A DNA stretch of 64,000 nt from an uncultured Clostridia bacterium (GTDB taxonomy: Bacteria; Bacillota; Clostridia; Peptostreptococcales; Anaerovoracaceae), in assembly GCA_934255135.1 (NCBI GenBank), contig CAKQMV010000001.1:124001-188000 (forward strand), given 5' to 3'. The first letter of the stretch is position 1; every line of letters begins with the position of its first letter. Both the position numbers and the translations under genes were made by a program. The notes below the pieces were generated by a model, which saw only the letters and a program-made list of their open reading frames with translations, was not told where the DNA came from and made no database searches. Shown here one piece after another: positions 53,996 to 62,886 of this stretch.

Positions 53996-54037
53996 ATTAT
54001 CCTCCATAATAAAAAATATTGTGATTAAATATTGGAT

Positions 54038-55114
54038 TTATAAATTTGTATAGAACAAACCTGTAGCAAGCTGAACCAGGATTGAAACAAGTGAAATGCT
54101 CACCCAGCAAGTGAAGCCCATGATAATCGGCTTACCGCCCTTCTTAACAAGCTCAACAATGTTGGTGTTAAGTCCGATAGCACACATAGCCATCGCAATA
54201 AAGAACTTGGCAAGCCACTTCATACATGTTACAAAAGAGCCCATATAAAATGTTGTAAAGCCAGACTCAGGCATCACGCCCACAACAGTAGTTATAATCG
54301 AAGCGATGATGAAATAAATAATAAAGAACGGGAATACCTTCTTGAAGCTGAAGCTTCCGCCCTCCTCTGACCTGCTCTCCTTCTTCGCGCGGTAGATCGA
54401 AAGAACCAGCGTAATCGGAATGATAGCAAGTGTTCTTGTTAGCTTAACTGTGATTGCAGCCGAGAGGATTCCCTCAGTTCCGAAGATACCCTCCGCTGTC
54501 GATGCTGCCGCTGTTACTGAAGATGTGTCATTAACGGCTGTGCCGGCAAAAACGGCGAAGCCTTCACTTCCGAACCCGATGGCATGCCCGAGCGTCGGGA
54601 ATATAAGTGCGGCGAGAACATTAAAAAGGAAGATTACAGATATTGACTGTGCAATCTCCTTGTCATTAGCGCCGATTACAGGTGCGGTTGCAGCAATTGC
54701 AGAACCTCCACAGATTGATGAACCTACACCGATAAGTGTTGACACCTTAGAATCCATCTTCAGAACCTTCATCATAATGAAGGCCATTATAAGTGATGTC
54801 GAAATTGTCGATACAATTACAGGAAGACTCTTGCTTCCTACAGTTAGAATTGTTCCGAGATTCAGTGAGAATCCAAGAATAATTACTGCATACTGAAGAA
54901 TCTTCTTTGATGTGAACTTGATACCGTCCTTAAATGTCTCGCTAGGTGCAAGATCCGCTTTCACAAGAGTTACAAGCATTCCTATAAGTATTGCGAAGAC
55001 CGGCGCTCCTACTACATCAAACGATACGCTTCCAAGCTTAAGACCGCTTAAGATAGTCGCAATCGCAGCAATAAATGTGCAAATTAATATTCCCGGTACT
55101 CTATTCCTCATCAT
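54038..55114 (-). CDS. YeiH-family putative sulfate/sulfite export permease
   Basis: A 358-residue protein with about 10-11 membrane helices of the YeiH/UPF0324 family: GAPVFAILIGMLVTL, SICGGSAIAATAPVIGA, and VFAGTAVNDTSSVTAAAS. Family function is uncertain; it is often annotated as sulfate exporter. In the 42-base gap to fprA there is no clear terminator, so fprA may be co-transcribed. Confidence 0.85.
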   Translation of the reverse strand: MMRNRVPGILICTFIAAIATILSGLKLGSVSFDVVGAPVFAILIGMLVTLVKADLAPSETFKDGIKFTSKKILQYAVIILGFSLNLGTILTVGSKSLPVIVSTISTSLIMAFIMMKVLKMDSKVSTLIGVGSSICGGSAIAATAPVIGANDKEIAQSISVIFLFNVLAALIFPTLGHAIGFGSEGFAVFAGTAVNDTSSVTAAASTAEGIFGTEGILSAAITVKLTRTLAIIPITLVLSIYRAKKESRSEEGGSFSFKKVFPFFIIYFIIASIITTVVGVMPESGFTTFYMGSFVTCMKWLAKFFIAMAMCAIGLNTNIVELVKKGGKPIIMGFTCWVSISLVSILVQLATGLFYTNL

Positions 55115-55191
55115 TCTATTATATAATTGTATTCCTTTCGTGATTTTCTTAATAATAAATTATTAAAATAAGCTATTAATTATAGCATATA

Positions 55192-55725
55192 TTAGCGCTT
55201 GTTCATACCTTCACACATAACAAGATCCCCGCTTTCGCGAGTTTTGTTAAGATCTATGATTCTCTGGTTCTCAGAACCTCTGAATCTAAGAGTAATATTC
55301 TTAAGCTCCTTCTCGAATCTTCCATCAACGAGAATGTCGATCATGCCGAGCATCTCCTCGGTAAACGGAGTATTGCAGTGTTCACCGGGAGTCAGCAGCC
55401 TCTCGTACGTAAAACCGGTGAAAGACCAGATGCTTTTGGCAGGGAAAGCTTCTCTTACTTTACGGAGAAAAGGCACGAGTGCCTCCTGGTTCGATGGTTC
55501 AAAAGGTTCTCCGCCGAGGATTGTAAGTCCCGAAATATAGCTAGGCTTCAGCATCTCGAGGATTTCTTTCTCGGTTTCTTCGGTAAACTCAGTACCGTAT
55601 TTGAAGTCCCAGGTCTCCGGCTGAAAGCAGTCCTCGCAGCAATTGGTGCAGCCCGACACAAAGAGTGTGACGCGGACGCCCTCGCCGTTAGCAATATCGC
55701 AATTCTTAATCTGACCGTAGTACAT
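55192..55725 (-). CDS. nrdG: Anaerobic ribonucleotide reductase activating protein
   Basis: A 177-residue radical-SAM activase. The cluster motif is GCTNCCEDCFQPETW (CxxxCxxC). It generates the glycyl radical on NrdD using SAM. It lies downstream of nrdD, after a hairpin. Confidence 0.94.
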   Translation of the reverse strand: MYYGQIKNCDIANGEGVRVTLFVSGCTNCCEDCFQPETWDFKYGTEFTEETEKEILEMLKPSYISGLTILGGEPFEPSNQEALVPFLRKVREAFPAKSIWSFTGFTYERLLTPGEHCNTPFTEEMLGMIDILVDGRFEKELKNITLRFRGSENQRIIDLNKTRESGDLVMCEGMNKR

Positions 55726-55751
55726 ATATTGTGCCTCCGTGTTTTATCTGC

Positions 55752-55784
55752 AAAAAAGTCTGAAGCGTGGATGCCTCAGACTTT
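55752..55784 (-). terminator. Attenuating hairpin between nrdD and nrdG
   Basis: On the minus strand AAAGTCTGA pairs with TCAGACTTT around a 12-base loop, followed by TTTTTT. A partial terminator here would give less nrdG than nrdD mRNA. Confidence 0.75.
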
Positions 55785-55796
55785 AATTCATATTTT

Positions 55797-57965
55797 CTAT
55801 AGGTGAAGTACTCTATCCTTAATTTCCTGTGTACGGCCCTGGTTCCAGAACTGGGTTCCGATGTAGCCGCATGTTCTTCTTGCAACTGACATTGTCTCCT
55901 GGTTTCTGTTGCCGCAGTTTGGGCACTCCCAAATCAGCTTGTTATGATCATCTACGATCTTAATCTCGCCGTCATAGCCGCACTCTGCGCAATAGTCGCT
56001 CTTAGTGTTAAGCTCTGCGTACATGATGTTATCGTAGATGTACTTAAGAACGTCGATTACTGCAGGAATGTTGTTCTGCATATCAGGAACCTCGATGTAG
56101 CTTATCGCTCCGCCTGGGCTTAGCTTCTGGAAGTCCGCCTCGAACTTAAGCTTTGTGAATGCGTCGATTTCTTCCTGAACGTGAACGTGATAGCTGTTTG
56201 TGATGTAGTTCTTATCAGTAACGTGTGGAATTATGCCAAAACGCTGCTGAAGTGACTTCGCAAACTTGTATGTTGTTGACTCCATTGGAGTTCCGTATAC
56301 TGAGTAGCTGATATTCTCATTAGCCTTCCAGAATGAGCACTTGTCGTTAAGTCTCTGCATTACCTTAAGTGCAAATTCTCTGCCCTTCTCTGTTGTGTGG
56401 CTCTCGCCGAGCATTCTGTAGCACATCTCGCAAAGTCCTGCATATCCAAGTGAAATTGTTGAATATCCGTCAAAGAGGAGCTTATCGATTACCTCACCCT
56501 TCTTAAGTCTTGCGATTGCGCCGTGCTGCCAGAGAATTGGAGCTACGTCTGAAGGTGTTCCGAGAAGTCTCTCATGTCTGTATCTGAGCGCTCTATGGCA
56601 GAGCTCAAGTCTCTCATCGAGAATCTCCCAGAACTTGTTCATATCGCCGTATGATGAGCATGCAACATCAACGAGGTTGATTGTTACCACGCCCTGGTTA
56701 AATCTTCCGTAGAACTGGTGATGTCCGTTAGGAAGCATGTAATTGTCCTCTACAGTAAGGAATGATCTGCAGCCCATGCAAGGATATACCTCTCCGCGCT
56801 TAAGCTCCTTCATTACCTTCGCTGAAATGTAGTCAGGAACAAGTCTCTTAGCAGAGCACTTTGCTGAAAGCTCTGTGAGGTAGTAATACTTAGTTTCCTC
56901 TGTGATGTTGTCCTCATCAAGAACGTAGATAAGCTTAGGGAAAGCAGGTGTAATCCAGATTCCCTTCTCATTCTTAACACCCTTATATCTCTGACGGAGA
57001 ACCTCCTCAATGCAGAGTGCAAGGTCATCTCTTGTCTGTCCCTCTGGAACCTCGTCAAGATACATAAACATTGTTACAAACGGTGCCTGACCGTTACAAG
57101 TCATCAGTGTAATCAGCTGATACTGAATAGTCTGAATACCGTTCTTGATTTCTTCCTTAAGTCTCTTCTCAGTCAGGATGTTGATGATCTCCTCATCCAT
57201 AGGCTCACCTGTGGCCTCACGTTCTGAGATTACATACTGTCTGATCTTCTTACGGCTCACATCTACAAAAGGTGCGAGGTGCGCAAGTGAAAATGACTGT
57301 CCACCGTACTGATTTGATGCAACCTGAGCGATAATCTGAGTTGTGATATTACAAGCTGTATAGAAGCTGTGTGGCTTCTCGATCATAGTCTCACTGATGA
57401 TAGTTCCATTCTGGAGCATATCCTCTAGATTGATAAGATCGCAGTTGTGCTCTCTCTGGGCAAAATAGTCGCTGTCGTGGAAATGAATAATTCCGGCATC
57501 ATGCGCGTCCATAATCTCCTCAGGAAGAAGAATACGTCTTGTAAGGTCCTTGCTGACCTCGCCCGCCATATAGTCTCTCTGAGTTGAGTTGATGATAGGA
57601 TTCTTATTAGAGTTCTCCTGCTTAGCCTCTTCGTTGGCTCTGTCTATAAGCGCCATAATCTTCTCATCAGTAGTATTTGACTGACGAACAAGAGAACGGT
57701 TGTATCTGTAAGTGATATACTCCTTGGCTACCTCATACGCACCGTGACGCATGATTTCCTTCTCTACCATATCCTGAATTTCTTCTACAGCTGGCGATCT
57801 GTTAAGTCCGTCACATGCGATTGTAACAGCCTCGGCAATTCTTCTGATCTGCATTGGGGTCATCATAAACTGCTGGGGAACAGAATCATTCGCACCGTGG
57901 ATAGCATCGATAATCTTATTGACATCAAATGAAACCTCGGATCCGTTTCTCTTAATAACTCTCAT
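55797..57965 (-). CDS. nrdD: Anaerobic ribonucleoside-triphosphate reductase
   Basis: A 722-residue class III reductase: N-terminal ATP-cone (MRVIKRNGSEVSFDVNKI), a ten-stranded barrel core with the SYAQREHNCDLINLEDML-like substrate region, C-terminal zinc site (CAECGYDGE ... CPNCGN) and the glycyl-radical motif RRTCGYIG near the end. Provides dNTPs under anaerobiosis. An NrdR-box region lies upstream. Confidence 0.97.
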   Translation of the reverse strand: MRVIKRNGSEVSFDVNKIIDAIHGANDSVPQQFMMTPMQIRRIAEAVTIACDGLNRSPAVEEIQDMVEKEIMRHGAYEVAKEYITYRYNRSLVRQSNTTDEKIMALIDRANEEAKQENSNKNPIINSTQRDYMAGEVSKDLTRRILLPEEIMDAHDAGIIHFHDSDYFAQREHNCDLINLEDMLQNGTIISETMIEKPHSFYTACNITTQIIAQVASNQYGGQSFSLAHLAPFVDVSRKKIRQYVISEREATGEPMDEEIINILTEKRLKEEIKNGIQTIQYQLITLMTCNGQAPFVTMFMYLDEVPEGQTRDDLALCIEEVLRQRYKGVKNEKGIWITPAFPKLIYVLDEDNITEETKYYYLTELSAKCSAKRLVPDYISAKVMKELKRGEVYPCMGCRSFLTVEDNYMLPNGHHQFYGRFNQGVVTINLVDVACSSYGDMNKFWEILDERLELCHRALRYRHERLLGTPSDVAPILWQHGAIARLKKGEVIDKLLFDGYSTISLGYAGLCEMCYRMLGESHTTEKGREFALKVMQRLNDKCSFWKANENISYSVYGTPMESTTYKFAKSLQQRFGIIPHVTDKNYITNSYHVHVQEEIDAFTKLKFEADFQKLSPGGAISYIEVPDMQNNIPAVIDVLKYIYDNIMYAELNTKSDYCAECGYDGEIKIVDDHNKLIWECPNCGNRNQETMSVARRTCGYIGTQFWNQGRTQEIKDRVLHL

Positions 57966-58037
57966 AACTGCTTCTCCTCACCTCTTATGCCCATCTGGGC
58001 ACCTCTATAATAAAACAAATTACTAAACACACCTTAA

Positions 58038-58255
58038 ACACTATATTGTATATCTATATAAGCAGACACTATATATTGTGTCTGGGATATTTGTTTCATT
58101 TCGGACGAGCACAATATCTTGTTCGACCGTGTCACATTCTATACCCAATATATGGTAACAGTCAAATGAAATTTCCCTATATTTTGTATTAAATATAAGC
58201 CGCAGATAACAATATATAGTAACGTTGCATTAAAAGTCCGCGGTATATAGTGCTT
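58038..58255. promoter_or_regulatory. NrdR-like box cluster upstream of nrdD
   Basis: The 328-base gap before nrdD (57966-58293) holds no gene. It carries repeats of the NrdR consensus ACAC-WATATWT-TGTGT: 58066-58081 (ACACTATATATTGTGT, near perfect), 58038-58053 (ACACTATATTGTATAT), 58208-58223 (reverse orientation, CAATATATAGT core) and 58240-58255 (GGTATATAGTGC). The last two start 32 bases apart, the usual NrdR pair spacing. Weaker copies are near 58109 and 58143. Confidence 0.75.
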
Positions 58256-58293
58256 TGAAGCCCGTTCCGCGGACGAGTATCTTATTCTATTAT

Positions 58294-59889
58294 TTATTCT
58301 TTTGTTTTAAGAAGCTCTCTTGCCTCATCGTATTTCTTATCAGCTATAAGAGCGTTCACCCTCATCTCGGTCTCCTTGCGGATTCTTTCTGTCTCGAAGA
58401 TGTCGCTGTCAAAATACTTCTTATATACCGATTTTCTGTACGCCCTCGGACTCTGCTCTCTAAGTGTTCCGTTCTCGAGAAGCATAATTCTGTCCGCACA
58501 TCCTGTTACAGTGAAGAAATCGTGGGATACCATAAGTACTGTTCCCTTGTATGCCTTAATTGCACGCTCAAGTGCCGCCTGAGCATAAATATCAAGATGG
58601 CTTGTAGGCTCGTCAAGAATAAGAATGCCTGCCTCACTCTCGCAGATTTCTTCAAGCTGCTTAAGGTTTCTCTCACCGCCTGAAAGTGTGCTATGACCAT
58701 CATCGTAAATCTGGCTGAACATTCTGATATTATCAGGATTCTCATCTGACAGAAGTTTATATACATCCTTAAGAAGACTTGACTTACCAGTACCGTTCGC
58801 ACCGACGAACGCAACCTTATCTCCGCAGGAGATGTCAAAATTAACATCATGCAGAATCTCCCTCTCGAAAGACAGAGAATAGTCTTTGATTGAAACGGTA
58901 TTTTGGCCGTCTGACTCAGATTCGCCTGCTTCAGGGAAGCTGAAGTCGTACTTGTCAGTCTCAAGGAACGGATAATCCTCTCTCATCGCGATGATTCTGT
59001 CGAGATAGCTAGAGCGAGCGCGGAGCTGCTTACCCTTCTTAGAATCGGTAGTCTCAGTCGCTTCTTTACGCATTTTCTCAACAAGAACACGCTGCTCTGC
59101 GATAAAATCATCGAACTTCGATGTAAGCTCGTGCATCTCAAGCTTTGTCTCGAGCATCGCCCTGTTGTACTCAGCGTAAGTGCCCGGGAACTGCTGAAGC
59201 TTCTCGTTCTCAAGGTGAAGAACCTTGTTAAAGCATTGGCTGAGGAGCAGTCTGTTGTGAGTAATCGAAAGGATTGTTCCGTCGTAATCATTGATCAGCT
59301 TCATCAGGCCGACGAGATTCTCGAAATCGAGGAATACATCCGGCTCGTCCATTACAAGAAGCTGCGGTTTCATCAGCATGCTTCTTACGATTGAAAGAAG
59401 CTTAAACTCACCGCCGCTAATCTTGTTAACCGGCACATCTGCAACGTGAGAAATACCTGCAACTGCAAGCTCCTTATGGATGTTCGAATCATAATTATAG
59501 CCGTCGACAGCATCCATTTCGTCAAGGCAATTCTGATATCTGTCAAAAATATCCTCCGGCGCATCCTCATCCGCCATCTTCGCACATGTCTCATCAATTC
59601 TTGCCTGAAGCTCGATAAATGGCTCCGCAAGAAAATCATAGGCTGTCACATCAGAATCCTCATGGTCAACAAACTGATCCACGTAAGCGATTCTCATATT
59701 CTCATCCTTATGAATGTCGCCTTCATATGTATAAATGTCCGGATCAAGCATCAGCTTCACAAGCGTACTCTTACCTGAACCATTACTTCCTATAAGAACG
59801 GCGTGGTCCCCTCCTTCAATCTCAAAGGTAATCCCATCTAGAATATCCTTGGTTGGATAAACGAAAACTACGTCTTTAAACTTAATCAT
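58294..59889 (-). CDS. ABC-F family ATPase
   Basis: A 531-residue protein with two ABC domains and no membrane segments. First domain: GSNGSGKST, signature SGGEF, Walker B VMDEPDVFLD; linker with long helices (MLETKLEMHELTSKFDDF); second domain: GANGTGKSS, LSGGERN, LDEPTSHLD. ABC-F proteins act on the ribosome; some protect against antibiotics, others are translation factors. The divergent first Walker B neighbour (DVFLD in place of TNHLD) is notable. Resistance cannot be inferred from sequence alone. Confidence 0.88.
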   Translation of the reverse strand: MIKFKDVVFVYPTKDILDGITFEIEGGDHAVLIGSNGSGKSTLVKLMLDPDIYTYEGDIHKDENMRIAYVDQFVDHEDSDVTAYDFLAEPFIELQARIDETCAKMADEDAPEDIFDRYQNCLDEMDAVDGYNYDSNIHKELAVAGISHVADVPVNKISGGEFKLLSIVRSMLMKPQLLVMDEPDVFLDFENLVGLMKLINDYDGTILSITHNRLLLSQCFNKVLHLENEKLQQFPGTYAEYNRAMLETKLEMHELTSKFDDFIAEQRVLVEKMRKEATETTDSKKGKQLRARSSYLDRIIAMREDYPFLETDKYDFSFPEAGESESDGQNTVSIKDYSLSFEREILHDVNFDISCGDKVAFVGANGTGKSSLLKDVYKLLSDENPDNIRMFSQIYDDGHSTLSGGERNLKQLEEICESEAGILILDEPTSHLDIYAQAALERAIKAYKGTVLMVSHDFFTVTGCADRIMLLENGTLREQSPRAYRKSVYKKYFDSDIFETERIRKETEMRVNALIADKKYDEARELLKTKE

Positions 59890-59981
59890 GTATACTCACT
59901 TTCTATATAAATGTGGGTTCTACCAACCTCTATATATATTATAGCGTGGTGGCATGCCAATCAGTCTTGTATGGCGATAAT

Positions 59982-61268
59982 CTACTTATTGTTAAGAGCA
60001 GCAACCTTGCCGAATTCTGCTATTCCTACGTGGCAATAACCGACAGGATTCTTCTCAAGATAGTCCTGATGGTACTCCTCAGCATCGTAAAAATTGCCGA
60101 GCACTCCCATTTCAACATAAAACTCGCTGTACTTCGCTTTCTCTTTCTCGAAAAATGCTTTAACAGTACTCTCGTCTGCAGGATCTGTATAATATACGCC
60201 AGTTCTGTACTGCGTACCAATATCTCCGCCCTGCCCATCCGCTCTTGTCGGATCAATAATGATAAATAGTGCTTCGAGAATAGTATCGAGCGAAACCACA
60301 TCAGGATTGTACGTAACCTTCACGGCTTCACATGCACCAGTCTTGCCCGTGCACACCATCTCATAAGACGGATTCTCAACGCACCCGTTCGCATAACCAA
60401 CCTCAGTGTCAGTCACGCCGTCAAGCAGCGTAAATGCCTTCTCAGTTCCCCAGAAGCATCCTCCCGCGAGGTAAATTTCTCTTGTTCCCATAAGCTGCCT
60501 CCTCATCTCCTCGAACTTCCTGTTCGTATCCGCATTTCTTCCTCTGAAGCTTATCATGCGGCCAAAATATCCTTCTTCTTCCGCAATCCTCCGACTCTCG
60601 TCAAACTCGAGCTCGTGATACAGACACACGTGTCCTACGAGGTTGTCGATAGGTGTCTTCTTGATAGACCTAGGAACAGCGTGTTCCTCGTAAAAGCAAT
60701 CAAGAACCTCATCCGTAATCGGTGAGGTATAAAGCTCTACAGAGCTTACATTATATATGTCTTCAAGCGGTGTCTCCGTCATCACCCTAAAAATATCAAG
60801 CTTATCAGCGTCTCTTAGTATCTTCGCAAGCCTCACATCCGCCACTTCAGGCTCTGGAATTCTGTACATGCTGTGACAACGGATGGCATCGCAGATTGCT
60901 ATAAGAATTGCATTGTCATTAACTATGCTCTCGCAGCCCGCCTCTGCAAACATCCTGATCAGCATGTCATCCCCAAACAGAATCTCTGCGCTGAGCGCAG
61001 CATGATTCACAGACTTTGCATCTACAAAAGTTCCGTACTGCCTTACCTGTTCAAACCTTCCGATATCATGAAGCAGGCCTGTAAGCCAGCAGATATCTGT
61101 TTCGATTTTGCCAAGGTGAAGAGACTCTGCCAGCCTCTCACATAGCTCAGCCACCCTGTACATGTGCTTGTATTTAAGAGCAATCTTGACGTCGTCAAGA
61201 TTGTACTTCTCTGCATATTGTTCGAAAGCCTTGCAGGCTTTCGCTCTGTTGATTCTTATATTACTCAT
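59982..61268 (-). CDS. msrA: HD-domain phosphohydrolase fused to methionine sulfoxide reductase A
   Basis: One uninterrupted 428-codon frame. Residues about 1-250 are an HD-domain protein (HMYRVAELCERLAESL, LTGLLHDIGRFEQ, and a later HSMYRIPEPE) of the predicted phosphohydrolase type. Residues 260-428 are a complete 169-residue MsrA: YLAGGCFWGTEKAF with catalytic Cys, VGYANG, and GGDIGTQYRTGVYY. An AGGAGG six bases before the Met260 codon (ATG 60491) could start a free MsrA from the same mRNA. MsrA repairs oxidised methionine; HD substrate unknown. Confidence 0.88.
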   Translation of the reverse strand: MSNIRINRAKACKAFEQYAEKYNLDDVKIALKYKHMYRVAELCERLAESLHLGKIETDICWLTGLLHDIGRFEQVRQYGTFVDAKSVNHAALSAEILFGDDMLIRMFAEAGCESIVNDNAILIAICDAIRCHSMYRIPEPEVADVRLAKILRDADKLDIFRVMTETPLEDIYNVSSVELYTSPITDEVLDCFYEEHAVPRSIKKTPIDNLVGHVCLYHELEFDESRRIAEEEGYFGRMISFRGRNADTNRKFEEMRRQLMGTREIYLAGGCFWGTEKAFTLLDGVTDTEVGYANGCVENPSYEMVCTGKTGACEAVKVTYNPDVVSLDTILEALFIIIDPTRADGQGGDIGTQYRTGVYYTDPADESTVKAFFEKEKAKYSEFYVEMGVLGNFYDAEEYHQDYLEKNPVGYCHVGIAEFGKVAALNNK

Positions 61269-61294
61269 TCATTTATTTTCGTATTAAATCTCGA

Positions 61295-61705
61295 CTAAAT
61301 CAGGATACCCTCCAGATGGTCGCACTCGTGCTGAATAATCTGAGCAATCCAACCCTCAAAACTTCCGTGTCTCTTATTCATTCCGATATCCTGATAATCA
61401 ACCTCAATATTCTGGTATCTTGAAGTCTCCCTCAATCCTGCAAGCGACAGACAGGATTCTTCGGTCTGGTACACGCCGCTTTTGGCAGTGATAACGGGAT
61501 TAAGCATCAGAATAATCGCCGGACCTGCAGCCACCGCGATAATTGCCTTCGGCTCGCCAATCATATTCGCAGCCATTCCTACGCAGCGCTCGCTATTCGC
61601 ACGAAGTGTGTCCAAAAGATCCATCGCGAGCGGCACATCGGCCTCACTCGCTGGCTTGGCCTTCTGCGAAAGCAGCATAATATCCTTGCAAATATCCTTA
61701 ACCAT
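61295..61705 (-). CDS. def: Peptide deformylase-like protein (divergent motif I)
   Basis: A 136-residue PDF-fold protein. The metal site is complete: ESCLS (Cys ligand) and QHECDHLEG (two His, catalytic Glu). Motif I, normally GxGxAAxQ, reads CVGMAANM, so the oxyanion Gln is replaced by Met and the first Gly by Cys. Short deformylases with this motif recur in Clostridia. It may deformylate a special set or have another hydrolase role. CGGAGG precedes the ATG; the HD-MsrA gene starts 26 bases downstream. Confidence 0.85.
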   Translation of the reverse strand: MVKDICKDIMLLSQKAKPASEADVPLAMDLLDTLRANSERCVGMAANMIGEPKAIIAVAAGPAIILMLNPVITAKSGVYQTEESCLSLAGLRETSRYQNIEVDYQDIGMNKRHGSFEGWIAQIIQHECDHLEGILI

Positions 61706-61840
61706 CGAAACCTCCGAAAATGTAAACTTTGCTGATTCAATCTGGCTGATTTACTTAGCCCTTTATTATAACACAGATTTGCGACTACGACTTATATGAA
61801 GCAGTTTCTACAATTTGTGAGGATTACAGAGATGGCACCT

Positions 61841-61935
61841 CAAACCTGGATTCGCAGGTGTACCAATTTTTTAAATACAGCTTTGGTGGTAACATTCAGG
61901 GTCCAATTGTTTGATTATTTGTAAATTGGTAACAG
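61841..61935 (+). repeat. MITE-like 95-base element, copy 1
   Basis: A 95-base sequence nearly repeated at 62197-62291 (6 mismatches). Its ends are inverted: TACCAATTT near the left and AAATTGGTA near the right. It contains no reading frame. A shorter relative in the opposite orientation lies at 62088-62124. Confidence 0.8.
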
Positions 61936-62087
61936 TTATTGTTATGGCAATTATTGATTCGATATGTATTTACCATGACAAGGAATTATGGTTTGCGGTT
62001 GCCAGCCGCTCTGTTACAGTGCTCTCGTATTAATGGCCTACCTCCCTGTTACCATTCTTACACTTTACAAGATGTTGGGCCTAGTAT

Positions 62088-62124
62088 GTTACCAATTACC
62101 TTTCTTCTTTGAAATTGGTACACC
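62088..62124 (-). repeat. Shortened inverted relative of the MITE-like element
   Basis: Read on the minus strand it starts GGTGTACCAATTT and ends AATTGGTAAC, the same termini as the 95-base element, with only about 14 bases between them. It looks like an internally deleted copy. Confidence 0.65.
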
Positions 62125-62196
62125 TTGCTTATGAATGCAATCTTGAAGTGCTAATTGATCAGCATCACAGGTGCTGCATCTAACTGCTTATTCTGG

Positions 62197-62291
62197 CAAA
62201 CCTGTATTCTCAGGTGTACCATTTTTTTAAATACAGCTCTGGTGGTAACATTAAGGGTCCAATTGTTTGATTATTAGTAAATTGGTAACAG
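62197..62291 (+). repeat. MITE-like 95-base element, copy 2
   Basis: Second copy of the element at 61841-61935, 89 of 95 bases identical, same orientation, 356 bases further on. Confidence 0.8.
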
Positions 62292-62325
62292 GCCTTTACA
62301 AAGAGTTTCTATCCAGCTATTAGAA

Positions 62326-62760
62326 GTCGGCAGATGATTCTATATATTTCAGGAGCGTCTGCCGAAATGCAGACGTTAGCATGGTTTTGATATAAACGTA
62401 TGCTGAAGTGCTGACGTTTAGCTGGTTTTCTAATAATCATCTGCTGAGTATTTATAAGTCAGGAGCTGCCAGCGGCAGATGATTTAAACATTTATCTGTC
62501 AGAATCTGCAAATTCGAGTAGAATTTGCATACGCTTGAATCAATATCTTCATATCGTCTGCATCTTATGACCATAGCGGGATGTGAGCGCGGGCAGACGG
62601 AATGTCATTTTGGCCGCAAGTGTCTGTATTTCGGCAGACGACTTTAGCGCGAGAGGCTGTATGTCTGCACTTTGGCAGACGATTTGAAATAATTGTAAGA
62701 ACGTCGGCCGCAGGGAGCGTGCAGGTGTACTGGAACGTCGGTGCCTTGGCAGACGACCTG
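62326..62760. repeat. Degenerate array of GGCAGACGA hairpin repeats
   Basis: At least seven copies of a GGCAGAYGA core, most preceded by a partner that makes a small hairpin: 62356-62375 (CGTCTGC/GCAGACG), 62466-62478, 62622-62639 (GTCTG/CAGAC), 62663-62680 (GTCTGC/GCAGAC) and 62742-62755. The third and fourth start 41 bases apart. Spacers are not conserved enough for a CRISPR array. No gene is supported in 61706-62769. Confidence 0.65.
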
Positions 62761-62886
62761 GAATTATGACAGAAGCATATTCCAGAACCACACGGAATAA
62801 TCAAAACGAATTGTCCGGAAGAGTATCACAGGCTTATCAGTGACAGAACAGTTTCATCTGATAACAACCTTAAGCGTTACCAGGAT

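Noticed and set aside
58294..59889. Antibiotic resistance gene call for the ABC-F protein
   Set aside because: ABC-F proteins include housekeeping factors; nothing in the sequence I can read shows a resistance subtype.
62326..62760. Possible CRISPR array
   Set aside because: Repeats are short (about 9-12 bases conserved), irregularly spaced and hairpin-centred, and no cas gene is near.
62549..62804. Two overlapping minus-strand frames of about 80 codons
   Set aside because: They lie inside the hairpin repeats, in two frames, with repeat-derived composition and no ribosome sites.
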